Shown one piece after another: positions 33,157 through 41,659 of a stretch of DNA of 41,735 bases. The stretch comes from Candidatus [Bacteroides] periocalifornicus (GTDB taxonomy: Bacteria; Bacteroidota; Bacteroidia; Bacteroidales; CAJPTX01). The notes beneath the pieces were generated by a model. That model saw only the letters and a list, made by a program, of their open reading frames with translations, had not been told where the DNA came from and did no database searches. The position numbers and the translations under genes are program-made. The stretch spans positions 1 to 41,735 of the forward strand of contig LIIK01000009.1 in NCBI GenBank assembly GCA_001421095.1, in the 5' to 3' direction. Each line of letters begins with the position of its first letter. Position 1 is the stretch's first letter.

Positions 33157-34968
33157 ATGAATTCGCAATTCATGTACAGACTCTCGGCACAGCTCTTCGC
33201 TGGGCTTGCACTATGCCTTACCGCTCTACACGCTCTAGGGCAAGATGATACGTACACCCCCATGCTCGATACTGCCGACGCTACGTATCGCTACTTTGAA
33301 TTGTACCGCCAGCAGCTCTTCGACTCTGCAAATGACGAGACGCTCTACAAGCAGCTCCGGGCGGCTGAGAGCTCTTTTCCACACGAGGGCGAATATCCCC
33401 GTTGGCTCTCTGGGCTCTACTCAGACAGCGGAATGCTAGACAGCGCGGTCGCCTGCATGAAGAGGACCGTAGCCTGCGATTCCTCAAACCTCTACTATCT
33501 CAAATCCCTGCACGATCTCTACGTAGAGCAACGGGGCGACCCTAAAGAAATGACCTCGGTAGCCCAACGCATGGTGGCTCTTGCCCCCGAGCGTCCCGAT
33601 CTATGGTACGCGCTGGTGGTAGACTACTTGCGCGCCAACCAGACAGACAGCGCTATAGCCATTTGCCAAAGGCTACGGGGGTTACTCGCCTCCACCTACA
33701 CCGTAGATCTGATTATTTCCAGCGCTTTCCACATGAAAGGGCAGCCAGACTCTACCCTAGCCTACGCCATTCGCAATGCCAACACGCACTACCAGCTGGC
33801 AGAGGCCAACTACTACGTAACCGAGGTGGCCTCCAACCTACGAAAAGACTCCCTCGCCCAGCTCTACTTCGCCAAGGGCCTACAGCTAGATTGCCCCAAA
33901 GCTCCATTCCTACTCACCCACCTCCGCTACCTCTGCGAGATCGGCAAGCCAGAGAATGCTCTCAGCACTCTACGCAAGGTAGACAGCCTCTGCCCCCTAC
34001 CAGATAGCGTTGCGCTACGCATCATCGGACTCTTCATGTACAGCGTGCCGCCCAGCATGCTTGCGCAAAAGGAGAACCAAGAGCTGATGGAGACCCTGCT
34101 CGATAAACTACCCATGGGCAACGACGCCATAATTGCCAAATTCCGATTCTACGAGCTAGTAAAAGAACGGGGGAAAAGCCGCCAGCTCATTGCACACCTT
34201 AGCGACCTCTACCCGAATGATTACTTCCTGTGGGCTGCTCGCATGGAGATAGAACAGCTCGAAGAACATCCCCTCACATTAGAGAACTGGAGCGAAAAGA
34301 CCTCTACACTTCGCTACATCATGCGGCAATTCCCCCATGATATAGCAGCCCCGTTGAACTACCTATTCTCCGTTCAAAAACTCCTAGGCGCTGCAGACGG
34401 AAGGCTGGTGGACTCTACCCAGGCGATCATTGATGCCTACTCCAAGGATCTTAAGCGCAGCAAAAAGACCGATAAGTTCCAGTACTATTCGCAAGATTCC
34501 GTAAAGATTTCCATGCCTAAAAGGCAGAAACTACGTGAGAACCTCTCAATACTATACTCCTACCTCGGCGATATTGAAATCGGCAGCAAGCGCTACAAGC
34601 AAGGGTGGAAAGCCTACGAGAAGGCCCTGAAATACAATGACAGCAATGCCCTCGCCTGCAATAACTTTGCCTACTACATAGCCCTCTACCGCCCCCAAAA
34701 GCTCTCGAAGGCCAAAAGGCTCTCGGAGAAATCGCTCGCCCTAGATCCTAAGAATCCCAGCTACCTCGACACCTACGGCTATATCCTCTACCTACAGGGA
34801 GATCTCGAGAGCGCCAAGGCTGTATTCACGGAACTCCTGACCCTGCAGCGTAATCCTGGGCGCACAGCCCTACTGCACTACAGCGAGGTGCTACGCGCAC
34901 TTGGCAATGAGCAGGCGGCTGAAGTCTACCGTCTTAAGGCCGAATACGCAGCAGACCACGCAGAGTAA
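33157..34968 (+). CDS. Exported tetratricopeptide-repeat protein
   Basis: A 603-residue protein with a signal peptide (ending ALHALGQ, about 29) and many helical repeats of TPR type, for example YTVDLIISSAFHMKGQPDSTLAY, YLGDIEIGSKRYKQGWKAYEKAL and NPSYLDTYGYILYLQGDLESAK. It is likely a periplasmic or surface scaffold. Its place between dut and the EnvC-like gene is conserved, I believe, which suggests a link to envelope or peptidoglycan assembly. ATG 33172 is an alternative start. Confidence 0.85.
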   Translation: MNSQFMYRLSAQLFAGLALCLTALHALGQDDTYTPMLDTADATYRYFELYRQQLFDSANDETLYKQLRAAESSFPHEGEYPRWLSGLYSDSGMLDSAVACMKRTVACDSSNLYYLKSLHDLYVEQRGDPKEMTSVAQRMVALAPERPDLWYALVVDYLRANQTDSAIAICQRLRGLLASTYTVDLIISSAFHMKGQPDSTLAYAIRNANTHYQLAEANYYVTEVASNLRKDSLAQLYFAKGLQLDCPKAPFLLTHLRYLCEIGKPENALSTLRKVDSLCPLPDSVALRIIGLFMYSVPPSMLAQKENQELMETLLDKLPMGNDAIIAKFRFYELVKERGKSRQLIAHLSDLYPNDYFLWAARMEIEQLEEHPLTLENWSEKTSTLRYIMRQFPHDIAAPLNYLFSVQKLLGAADGRLVDSTQAIIDAYSKDLKRSKKTDKFQYYSQDSVKISMPKRQKLRENLSILYSYLGDIEIGSKRYKQGWKAYEKALKYNDSNALACNNFAYYIALYRPQKLSKAKRLSEKSLALDPKNPSYLDTYGYILYLQGDLESAKAVFTELLTLQRNPGRTALLHYSEVLRALGNEQAAEVYRLKAEYAADHAE

Positions 34969-34979
34969 TTCGATAGAAA

Positions 34980-36167
34980 ATGCGAAAAGGCTTCACATAC
35001 AGCATATTGCTAATTGCGCTATTCTGCTCTTGTGGGCACTGCCTTGCCCAGACCTCTATCAAGGAGCTACAAGCGCAGAAGCAGGCTGCGCTTGCACGGA
35101 TAGAAGAGACCAACCGCCTCATTGCGCAATCTAACCAAGACCAAAAACTTAGCACCCGAAAACTAGAGCTCATAGCGAGCCAAATCGCCACCCGGAACAC
35201 CGTTATCAGCAACATCGCCCAGCAGATTGCCCAGTACCGAAAGGAAATCTCCCTCCTGGAGACGGGGATTGAAACCAAAGCGCGCGAGATCGACACCCTC
35301 AAGAGGCAGTACGCCGCCTTTCTCCGGCAGGCGCAGTTCAAAACCAACTCCCACAGCGTTATCTTCTCCGTGCTGGCCTCTAACAATGCCGCCCAGCTCT
35401 ACCGGCGCGTTCGCTTCTACCGCGAATATCTCGCCTACCAACGAGACCAGCACAAGCGCATTGCCCTCGAAGAGCAAGAACTCTCTGCCCGTAAGCAGCT
35501 CTTAGAATCAAAACGAGACGAACTGCTCGCCCTGCAACGGGAGGAGAACCAGAATCGGCAAAACCTCCTGAGCGAGCAGCAGAGCTATGACAACACCCTC
35601 AATCAGCTCAAAGCGCAAGAGAAAGAGCTGCGCAAAGCACTACAAGAAGAGCAGCGGCGCGTAACCAAAATCAACCAAGCCATCACCAAGCTCCTGCAAG
35701 AAGAGGCCGAGCAGAATAAAAAAACGGCCCGAAATGCCGCCTACAAGACCCTCAGCAAGCACTTCGCACAGAATAAGGGAAAACTCCCCTGGCCAGTTCG
35801 CCAAGGGGCTATAACGCGTGGCTATGGCCGCGAACAGAATAAAATCTTCAAGGGCGTCACCACCACCAGCCAAGGGATTGACATCGCCGCTCGGAGTAAC
35901 AGCGCTGTGCTTGCCGTATTCAACGGCACCGTAACCAAAATCGCCCACATCCCCGGGGGGAACAACGTGGTCATCGTGCGGCACGGCGATTACCTCAGCC
36001 TCTACTCCAACGTGCGGGAGGTGACCGTCCGAACGGGCGAACACGTGAAAACAGGGCAGACCATCGGGTCGCTCCTCTCCGAGACCGCCGGGCAGAAAGC
36101 CTCACTCCACTTTGAGATCTGGCACGGCTTCCAGTCCCAAAATCCGCAACTCTGGCTAGCACCCTGA
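34980..36167 (+). CDS. EnvC-like murein hydrolase activator with degenerate LytM domain
   Basis: A 395-residue exported protein: signal peptide (1-24), a long coiled coil (about 25-260, rich in E, Q, R and K) and a C-terminal M23/LytM domain. Active LytM enzymes use H-x3-D and H-x-H zinc ligands. Here the first position is Q (SQGIDIAA, about 297) and the second motif is SLHFEIW (about 376) with a single H. The site is therefore probably inactive, as in EnvC, which turns on amidases at the division site. It starts 11 bases after the TPR gene. Confidence 0.88.
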   Translation: MRKGFTYSILLIALFCSCGHCLAQTSIKELQAQKQAALARIEETNRLIAQSNQDQKLSTRKLELIASQIATRNTVISNIAQQIAQYRKEISLLETGIETKAREIDTLKRQYAAFLRQAQFKTNSHSVIFSVLASNNAAQLYRRVRFYREYLAYQRDQHKRIALEEQELSARKQLLESKRDELLALQREENQNRQNLLSEQQSYDNTLNQLKAQEKELRKALQEEQRRVTKINQAITKLLQEEAEQNKKTARNAAYKTLSKHFAQNKGKLPWPVRQGAITRGYGREQNKIFKGVTTTSQGIDIAARSNSAVLAVFNGTVTKIAHIPGGNNVVIVRHGDYLSLYSNVREVTVRTGEHVKTGQTIGSLLSETAGQKASLHFEIWHGFQSQNPQLWLAP

Positions 36168-36235
36168 CGGCAAACCTAGAAAATCATTACCTTAGCGGAA
36201 AATTTGCACCCCAGATATCAATAAATTTGAAGAGC

Positions 36236-36637
36236 ATGCCAGAAAAAGAATACACACTGATACTCAACTCCTCACGAGAATCAGTGAACATGCTCGAGAG
36301 CTTCCTAGACGAGGTGATAACCGAAGAGTTCGAGCCGCTCTACGGCAATATATACATGGCAGTATCTGAAACACTCAGCAACGCCATCATCCACGGGAAC
36401 AAAGAGGATGCCACAAAGCGCGTTCTCCTCTCCTGCATAGCCAGTGACCAGCAACTCCGCTTCACCATTCAAGATGAGGGGAAGGGGTTTGACCACGAGC
36501 ACTACAACGACCCGACAGTGCCAGACAACACGCTGAAATCGAGCGGTAGGGGTATCTTCATCACCCGCTGCTTCTGCGACGAGGTGGCCTACGAGAAAAA
36601 CGGCGCCACCGCCATTCTCACCTTCTCCCGAAAATAG
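36236..36637 (+). CDS. Small HATPase-domain protein (SpoIIAB/RsbW-like anti-sigma factor)
   Basis: A 133-residue single-domain GHKL ATPase. Visible are the N-box SETLSNAIIHGN (44-55, E45 and N49), G1 DEGKGFD (80-86) and G2 SSGRGIFI (102-109). It fits the RsbW/SpoIIAB class, which binds and phosphorylates an anti-sigma antagonist. No partner sigma or antagonist gene is adjacent. ATG 36236 is preferred to the TTG at 36227. It starts 68 bases after the EnvC gene, with a weak TACCTTAGC in the gap (36188-36196). Confidence 0.8.
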   Translation: MPEKEYTLILNSSRESVNMLESFLDEVITEEFEPLYGNIYMAVSETLSNAIIHGNKEDATKRVLLSCIASDQQLRFTIQDEGKGFDHEHYNDPTVPDNTLKSSGRGIFITRCFCDEVAYEKNGATAILTFSRK

Positions 36638-36643
36638 CTCTCC

Positions 36644-37069
36644 ATGCCCATCGTCTTCGCCAATCGCAACATCACCTTCCAGCTCCGCCACAAGCGAGAG
36701 CTTAGAGCCTCCATTGCAAAGATCATCGCAGACTACGGGTTACGGGCGGGGCGCATTGACTACCGATTCTGCGATAAACACCACATCAAGCGGATCAACA
36801 TTCAATTCCTCCGCCACCACTACTACACAGACATCATCACATTCGGCAACCTGGAGGGCAATGTGGTGAATGCAGACATCTTGATTGCCAAGGATGTAGT
36901 GCAGGAGAACTCCGAGCGCTTCGGCACTTCGTTTCCCGATGAGATGGCCCGCGTTATATTCCACGGGATTCTCCACCTCGTGGGGCTGAATGATAAAACC
37001 GCAGAGGAGGCTACAGCCATGCGCAGCGCCGAGGAGAAATACCTAGCCTATTTTCACTCGCTACTGTAA
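36644..37069 (+). CDS. ybeY: rRNA maturation RNase YbeY
   Basis: YbeY is a metal-dependent endoribonuclease that trims 16S rRNA and takes part in ribosome quality control. The 141-residue protein has the signature HGILHLVGLND (107-117). The third metal ligand position is D where most bacteria have H, a form I recall from other Bacteroidota. The protein begins six bases after the SpoIIAB-like gene and ends the directon. Confidence 0.92.
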   Translation: MPIVFANRNITFQLRHKRELRASIAKIIADYGLRAGRIDYRFCDKHHIKRINIQFLRHHYYTDIITFGNLEGNVVNADILIAKDVVQENSERFGTSFPDEMARVIFHGILHLVGLNDKTAEEATAMRSAEEKYLAYFHSLL

Positions 37070-37100
37070 TCCAATAGGTTCGGCTACTGGCCGCTACAGA

Positions 37101-37140
37101 AGAGCCGTGGGCGCATTTTTATGTCCACGGCTCTTTTTTT
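37101..37140 (+). terminator. Terminator after ybeY
   Basis: AGAGCCGTGG (37101-37110) pairs perfectly with CCACGGCTCT (37125-37134), loop of 14, followed by an unbroken T run to 37140. It closes the seven-gene directon. Confidence 0.95.
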
Positions 37141-37438
37141 GCCGACTGAATCAAGATGCAAAACCCGCATAAACGATGCGGCGTGGGCAGGGCGGGCACT
37201 CGCGAGTGGGCGGGCAACTTTCGGCCCGCCCCTACAGCACCGCCCCTACCAAGAGCACCGTACCAAAAAACCGTTAATGGCTAGAAATGTAATGCTATTT
37301 ATAGCAATGCGGCACAGGGAGGGAGGGCACTCGCTCCGCTCAGCACCTCCCCTACCAAGAGCGCATTAGCAAATCTCGCCAATTGATAGAAATGCTATTT
37401 TCCTCTGTAAACCTCACATAAACGCTGCAGAGATCCCC
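37141..37438. repeat. Intergenic stretch with nested hairpin repeats
   Basis: No gene is seen. Two hairpin elements stand in line: a GGGCGGGCACTCGCGAG / CAGCACCGCCCC hairpin that holds a GGGCGGGC-AACTTTCG-GCCCGCCC hairpin (37208-37231) in its loop, and a simple one (37321-37352). The segment that follows carries CGCCAATTGATAGA and CCTCTGTAAACCTCACATAA, matching the left part of the MITE-like element. Confidence 0.8.
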
Positions 37439-37696
37439 TCACGGCACAGGATCGTACCCACTCCCGCCCCATGGGTTGCAGCGCAGTATGCGACGCACGC
37501 AGAGGTAGGTACCCTTTAGAGGGCCGTGCTTTATCAGCGCCTCCTTGCAATAGCTAGAGCAGGTGGGGGTAAAGCGGCACGATGGAGGCGTAAGGGGCGA
37601 TATGAAGAGCTGATAGCCGCGTATTGGCAGCACCAGAATCCAAACCACCCCTTTCCGAATTCTAGCCTTAAGCACCCCCCACCTCGCCCGCTGCAT
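37439..37696 (-). CDS. yidD: Membrane protein insertion efficiency factor YidD
   Basis: An 85-residue protein with a hydrophobic N-terminal segment (VVWILVLPIRGYQLFISP) and the family motif CRFTPTCSSYCKEALIKHGPLKG, plus CNPWGGSGYDPVP at the end. YidD helps YidC insert membrane proteins. It overlaps rnpA by 29 bases, the usual close link between the two genes. Confidence 0.95.
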   Translation of the reverse strand: MQRARWGVLKARIRKGVVWILVLPIRGYQLFISPLTPPSCRFTPTCSSYCKEALIKHGPLKGTYLCVRRILRCNPWGGSGYDPVP

Positions 37697-38090
37697 CTAT
37701 CCCCTCCTCTATTTTTCGTAGGATTCGCCCCATAGCCGCCATGGATTTTTGGAATGTGGGCAATTCGCGATCCACCACTATCACCGCGATGGTAAGGTGC
37801 AGATTACGCCGCTCGCAAACCTGGCGTAGCCCCATAGCCTGCAGCCTATAGGCTTCGCGCATTCGCCGCTTGTGGGCATGCCGATCTACCGAGAGCTTAC
37901 AGAGCCGCTTGGGCGCTATGAACACCGTCTTGATGCCCGTCTCCCCTTCTGCTCCCACTAGGTACTGCGCCCTGTAGGGGAAGCTAAAAAGGCGCGTCCC
38001 CTGGCGGAATAGGATTTCGGCCTCTCGCTTATTCGGTAGTCGCTCTGCCCTCGGGAATGCGAAAGGATGCACCTTTACACCTTCTCGCAT
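37668..38090 (-). CDS. rnpA: Ribonuclease P protein component
   Basis: RnpA is the basic protein that binds the RNase P RNA and helps cut the 5' leader from pre-tRNA. The 140-residue protein has the RNase P motif KRLCKLSVDRHAHKRRMREAYR (about 82-103) and the upstream segment FRQGTRLFSFPYRAQY. Length is slightly above average because of about ten extra residues at the N-terminus. It precedes yidD. The RNA subunit gene (rnpB) was not found in the window. Confidence 0.94.
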   Translation of the reverse strand: MREGVKVHPFAFPRAERLPNKREAEILFRQGTRLFSFPYRAQYLVGAEGETGIKTVFIAPKRLCKLSVDRHAHKRRMREAYRLQAMGLRQVCERRNLHLTIAVIVVDRELPTFQKSMAAMGRILRKIEEGIDAAGEVGGA

Positions 38091-38132
38091 GGTCGGTTCT
38101 GATAATCTACCCGCCCTCTTACTACGCGGGGG

Positions 38133-38888
38133 CTACTTCTTCTTGGTATTGTTCTCGGCAATGAAGTGTTCGAGCGCTTCGGTCATGCTCTTGCACGCCG
38201 CCGTTGGCACTGCCACCTGCAGGGTGTAGCCGGCGCGCTTTACCGCGTTGTGGGTGCTCTTGCCGAAGGCCGCTATCACCTTATCGCCCTGCTCAAAGTT
38301 GGGGAAATTCTCCTGCAACGATTTGATACCCTGGGGGCTGTAGAACACCAGCGCATCAAAAGTGTTGATGTCGAGATCCTGCAGCGGCGAACTCACGGTG
38401 CGGTACAGTATCACCTTGGTGAGCCGAATGCCCTCCTTGCGAATATCGCGGGGGATGTCTGCCTTATGCACATCAGAGAGCGGTATCAGAAATCGCTCTG
38501 TTTTAAAACGCTGCATCGATTTGATAAGCGTTTTCAGCTCCCCATCCTCCGGGAAAAAGATTTTGCGCTTCCGGTATATCGTATACTTCTGGAGGTAGAG
38601 CGCCACCTGCTCCGACGTACAGAAGTAGCGTGTGGTCTCCGGCACCGTGTAGCGAATCTCCTCTGCTATGCGAAAAAAGTGGTCTACCGCCGTGCGCGTA
38701 GTAAACACTATGGAGGGGAACTTGGCAAAATCGATCTTCTGCTTACGAAATTCGTATGCCGTTAGACCCTCTACCTGGATAAAAGGGCGGAATACCATCT
38801 CAAGCCCTAGCTTGTCGGCCATCCGCAGATACGGGGATTGCGCCTGCTCTGGCCGTGGTTGTGATACGAGCACCTTCTTGATCTTCAC
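38133..38888 (-). CDS. hemD: Uroporphyrinogen-III synthase family protein
   Basis: HemD closes the linear tetrapyrrole hydroxymethylbilane to uroporphyrinogen III. The protein shows the two-domain HemD layout: KKVLVSQPRP and IVFTTRTAVDHFF in the first half, FLIPLSDVHKADIPRDI and DALVFYSPQGIKSL in the second. The GTG start at 38888 gives the family N-terminus (V/M)KIKKVLVSQP (251 residues); ATG 38924 would add 12 residues. Bacteroidota members in this operon (next to DUF4271) are divergent, so the catalytic role is not assured. Confidence 0.85.
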   Translation of the reverse strand: MKIKKVLVSQPRPEQAQSPYLRMADKLGLEMVFRPFIQVEGLTAYEFRKQKIDFAKFPSIVFTTRTAVDHFFRIAEEIRYTVPETTRYFCTSEQVALYLQKYTIYRKRKIFFPEDGELKTLIKSMQRFKTERFLIPLSDVHKADIPRDIRKEGIRLTKVILYRTVSSPLQDLDINTFDALVFYSPQGIKSLQENFPNFEQGDKVIAAFGKSTHNAVKRAGYTLQVAVPTAACKSMTEALEHFIAENNTKKK

Positions 38889-39105
38889 AGCTGGACCTTT
38901 ATAGACTGTTGTGAAAAAATGCAAAAACGCAATGGTTCAGAAAAACTTACGCCACTGTATATCCATACCACCCGCTCCCCGCTGGGATACCCCTTGGCAC
39001 TGGGCGTACAATAATTCCACACGCCTACGCTGGCCAAACTCCCTGGCCAAAGCGCAAAAGAACGCTCGAATCACACCACCACGTAAATTGCCTTATATCC
39101 CTCTG

Positions 39106-40164
39106 CTACAGCTGCCCGAGCAGCCTGAGAATAAAGAGTAACGGGGTCAATTCCAGCGCACAAAGGTACAAAAAATAGTAGAATGCGCCGAATCTGTACC
39201 GTGCGAACACCACCGCCACTCGCAGCACCCGGTAAAGCAATACCGCGCCAAGCAGCAGCAGTACGCCCATGCGCAGCGCTGCGCCCCACACGCCCGTTGA
39301 GAGGAATGTGAGCGGGATAGCCAACACGAAGAGCGGTAGCCAGGCAAGGCGATTGATAAACTGCAGCTGCCTCCATACCGTATACGCCCCGCTCGCTCGG
39401 TTGGTCAGCCAGCCCGAGGTGAATATAACCACCCCTTGCAGTAAATAGCGGGTGAATATCAGCCCTGTAAGGATAGCCACCACGCCGTAGGGCGGCACGC
39501 CCTCTAGCCACTCTACGCTGCCCAATGGTAGCAGCAGCCAGCCGAGGTAGCCCAGCACTAGACAGTAGAGCAGATCGGCCAGCAGGTTGAATCCGAGAAC
39601 ATTCAGCGCCGATACCGTCTCTAGCGACTCTACCGATCGCCTCCGGAACAGCAACCCGACGTACTTTCTCGTCGTCTCGCGAAAGTAGATTCTTGCCACC
39701 GCCGTAAGCAGGGCATACACCACCAAAAAGCCCAGCCCGAACACCATGTCTACCCGCTGCAGCATCAGCGGTTCACCCTTGTCCTGCAGCGGCTGCACCG
39801 TAAGCACGCCGTGATGCGCCAAGGGGATTTCGCCCCCCTTAAATGGCGCAACCTGCACCACTGGCTTAGGTGGGGCTATCAATTTCGGCAATGAATCAGA
39901 CAGCTGCAGCGCCACGTAGCCCCTGCCGTCGAGCACTGCTACTGGGTGGCTAGCCGCATACACCTGTAGCGGAAACACCGTGTCGCACTGCACCGGCTCG
40001 GGCTCAGGTATAGCCAGCTGCGGCACGAGTTCACGCCGAATGCGTACAGTCCGCTGCTGGCGCATGGCCGCCTCGCGCTTGGCTACCAGCTGATCGAGAC
40101 TGTCGAGATTCACCGGGCGCGACAGGAGCGGATTCCGTATGCTGTCGAGTTTCTCTATAGGCAT
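39106..40164 (-). CDS. DUF4271 membrane protein
   Basis: A 352-residue protein with a long soluble N-terminal part (about 1-135) and a C-terminal membrane part of seven or so hydrophobic helices (for example VFGLGFLVVYALLTAVARIYF and LFVLAIPLTFLSTGVWGAA). It matches DUF4271, known from Bacteroidota upstream of hemD. The function is unknown. It is preceded by the MITE-like repeat at 40257-40398. Confidence 0.82.
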   Translation of the reverse strand: MPIEKLDSIRNPLLSRPVNLDSLDQLVAKREAAMRQQRTVRIRRELVPQLAIPEPEPVQCDTVFPLQVYAASHPVAVLDGRGYVALQLSDSLPKLIAPPKPVVQVAPFKGGEIPLAHHGVLTVQPLQDKGEPLMLQRVDMVFGLGFLVVYALLTAVARIYFRETTRKYVGLLFRRRSVESLETVSALNVLGFNLLADLLYCLVLGYLGWLLLPLGSVEWLEGVPPYGVVAILTGLIFTRYLLQGVVIFTSGWLTNRASGAYTVWRQLQFINRLAWLPLFVLAIPLTFLSTGVWGAALRMGVLLLLGAVLLYRVLRVAVVFARYRFGAFYYFLYLCALELTPLLFILRLLGQL

Positions 40165-40256
40165 GCCTTACTGTTTCTCTGCGTTTATTGCTCTATTTGG
40201 AGGCCCTTCTGGCGGCCTCTGTTGCGGGCCAGATGTTCTGCGATTGCCACTGGTTG

Positions 40257-40398
40257 AAACCGCTGGAAAACCACCTATACGACGCTGCACATCGCATCGC
40301 TATGCTCTTCGATAAACGTAATCGCTTGATTATTATTTTCAAGAAGGGAAAAGAGCCCCCATAAATGATTGAAATAAGCTGAACTCTTGCAATGGCCA
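40257..40398. mobile_element. Degenerate copy of the MITE-like element
   Basis: The left end AAACCGCTGGAAAACCACCT and the block ACGACGCTGCACATCGCATCG line up with the start of the element at 26585; TCTTCGATAAACG, TTGATTATTA and the end GAACTCTTGCAATGGCC line up with its right half. The ends are too worn to be mobile. Confidence 0.65.
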
Positions 40399-40414
40399 CA
40401 GGTTCATGCGTTGG

Positions 40415-41659
40415 CTACTGTTCCTTTCCATCTAACACTGGGGTACAGGCTAGTGTTCGCACCACTTCGGCTGCCTTCACTAGGCTCTCCACGGGCAGAT
40501 ACTCGTATACGCTATGGAAATTCATACCGCCCGCAAAGAGGTTAGGGCACGGCAGGCCACGCCATGTGAGCACCGCCCCGTCAGTCCCTCCGCGTATTGG
40601 CTGTTCTATGGGCTCTACACGGCAGCTGCGCATTGCCTGGCGGGCATGCTCCACCACCCACATTTTCCCCTCCAGCCTCTCGCGCATGTTACGGTACTGC
40701 TGCTCCACCTCTAGCGTTACCACCGCCTCACCGTAATGCGTGCGCAGCGAATCGGCCACCCGCTCCATATCGGCCAGCATCTGCATGAATACCTCGGCAT
40801 CGTGGTGGCGCACTATGTAGTCCACCGTTGCCCTGGCCACGCAGCCCTCCATGCGGTAGGGGTGGAAAAATCCCTGACGCCCCTCGGTGTTCTCTGGCCG
40901 TGCCGATAGCAAGGGATGGCTATCGAAATCCCTAGCCATTGTGAGGGCGTTACGCATCTTCCCCTTGGCCTCGCCAGGGTGGCAGGGCACACCGTTGAAC
41001 TCCACCCGTACCCTAGCCGCATTGAAGCATTCCCATTGCAGTTCCCCTACCCTTCCTCCATCTACTGTGTAGGCGTATTGGGCTGGGAATTTCGCCAAAT
41101 CGAAGTGCTCCACCCCACGGCCTATTTCCTCGTCAAGGGTAAAAGCTATCGCCAACGGGGCATGCGGAGCTCTTGGGTTAAGGCTTAGCCAACGTAATAG
41201 CTCCATAAGGGCAGCCACACCGGCCTTATCATCAGCCCCCAGAAGCGTATTGCCGTCGGTCACCACTAGATCCTGCCCACGGCACTCCAGCAGCTCGGGA
41301 AACTCCCGTGGGCTAAGCACCATGCCCCCGCTCAGCACTATATCTTCCCCTCCGTAGGCCGATACCACCCGTGGCTTCACAGGGCGGCCAGGGGCATCGG
41401 GCGCGGTGTCTACATGGGCAAAGAATCCAATGCACGGCGCCTGGGCAAGCCTGCCAACACCAGGCACGTAGAGCGTAAGGTAGCCGTAGCCATCTACCGT
41501 CACCCCACTATAGCCCATATCGCATAGCTCCCCTGCAAGCAGCTGGATCAGCTCCCGCTGCCCCGGCGTACTAGGGTAAGTGTCGCCATCCTCACGGCTC
41601 TGCGTATCCACCGCTACATACCGGAGGAAACGCCCCAATAGTGATGCCCTATCAATCAT
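40415..41659 (-). CDS. pepT: Peptidase T (tripeptide aminopeptidase)
   Basis: PepT releases the N-terminal residue of tripeptides in the cytosol. The 414-residue M20 metallopeptidase has FFAHVDTAPD (metal H, catalytic D), GADDKAG (bridging D), DEEIGRGVEHFD (catalytic E-E pair), and GGTDGA near the C-terminus. The ATG at 41659 (MIDRASLLGRFLRYV) fits the family; the longer start at 41716 is not needed. The gene appears complete; its promoter lies at or beyond the window end. Confidence 0.95.
   Translation of the reverse strand: MIDRASLLGRFLRYVAVDTQSREDGDTYPSTPGQRELIQLLAGELCDMGYSGVTVDGYGYLTLYVPGVGRLAQAPCIGFFAHVDTAPDAPGRPVKPRVVSAYGGEDIVLSGGMVLSPREFPELLECRGQDLVVTDGNTLLGADDKAGVAALMELLRWLSLNPRAPHAPLAIAFTLDEEIGRGVEHFDLAKFPAQYAYTVDGGRVGELQWECFNAARVRVEFNGVPCHPGEAKGKMRNALTMARDFDSHPLLSARPENTEGRQGFFHPYRMEGCVARATVDYIVRHHDAEVFMQMLADMERVADSLRTHYGEAVVTLEVEQQYRNMRERLEGKMWVVEHARQAMRSCRVEPIEQPIRGGTDGAVLTWRGLPCPNLFAGGMNFHSVYEYLPVESLVKAAEVVRTLACTPVLDGKEQ

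Noticed and set aside
37070..37100. Possible tRNA or small RNA after ybeY
   Set aside because: No cloverleaf could be drawn; the sequence is just the lead-in to the terminator hairpin.
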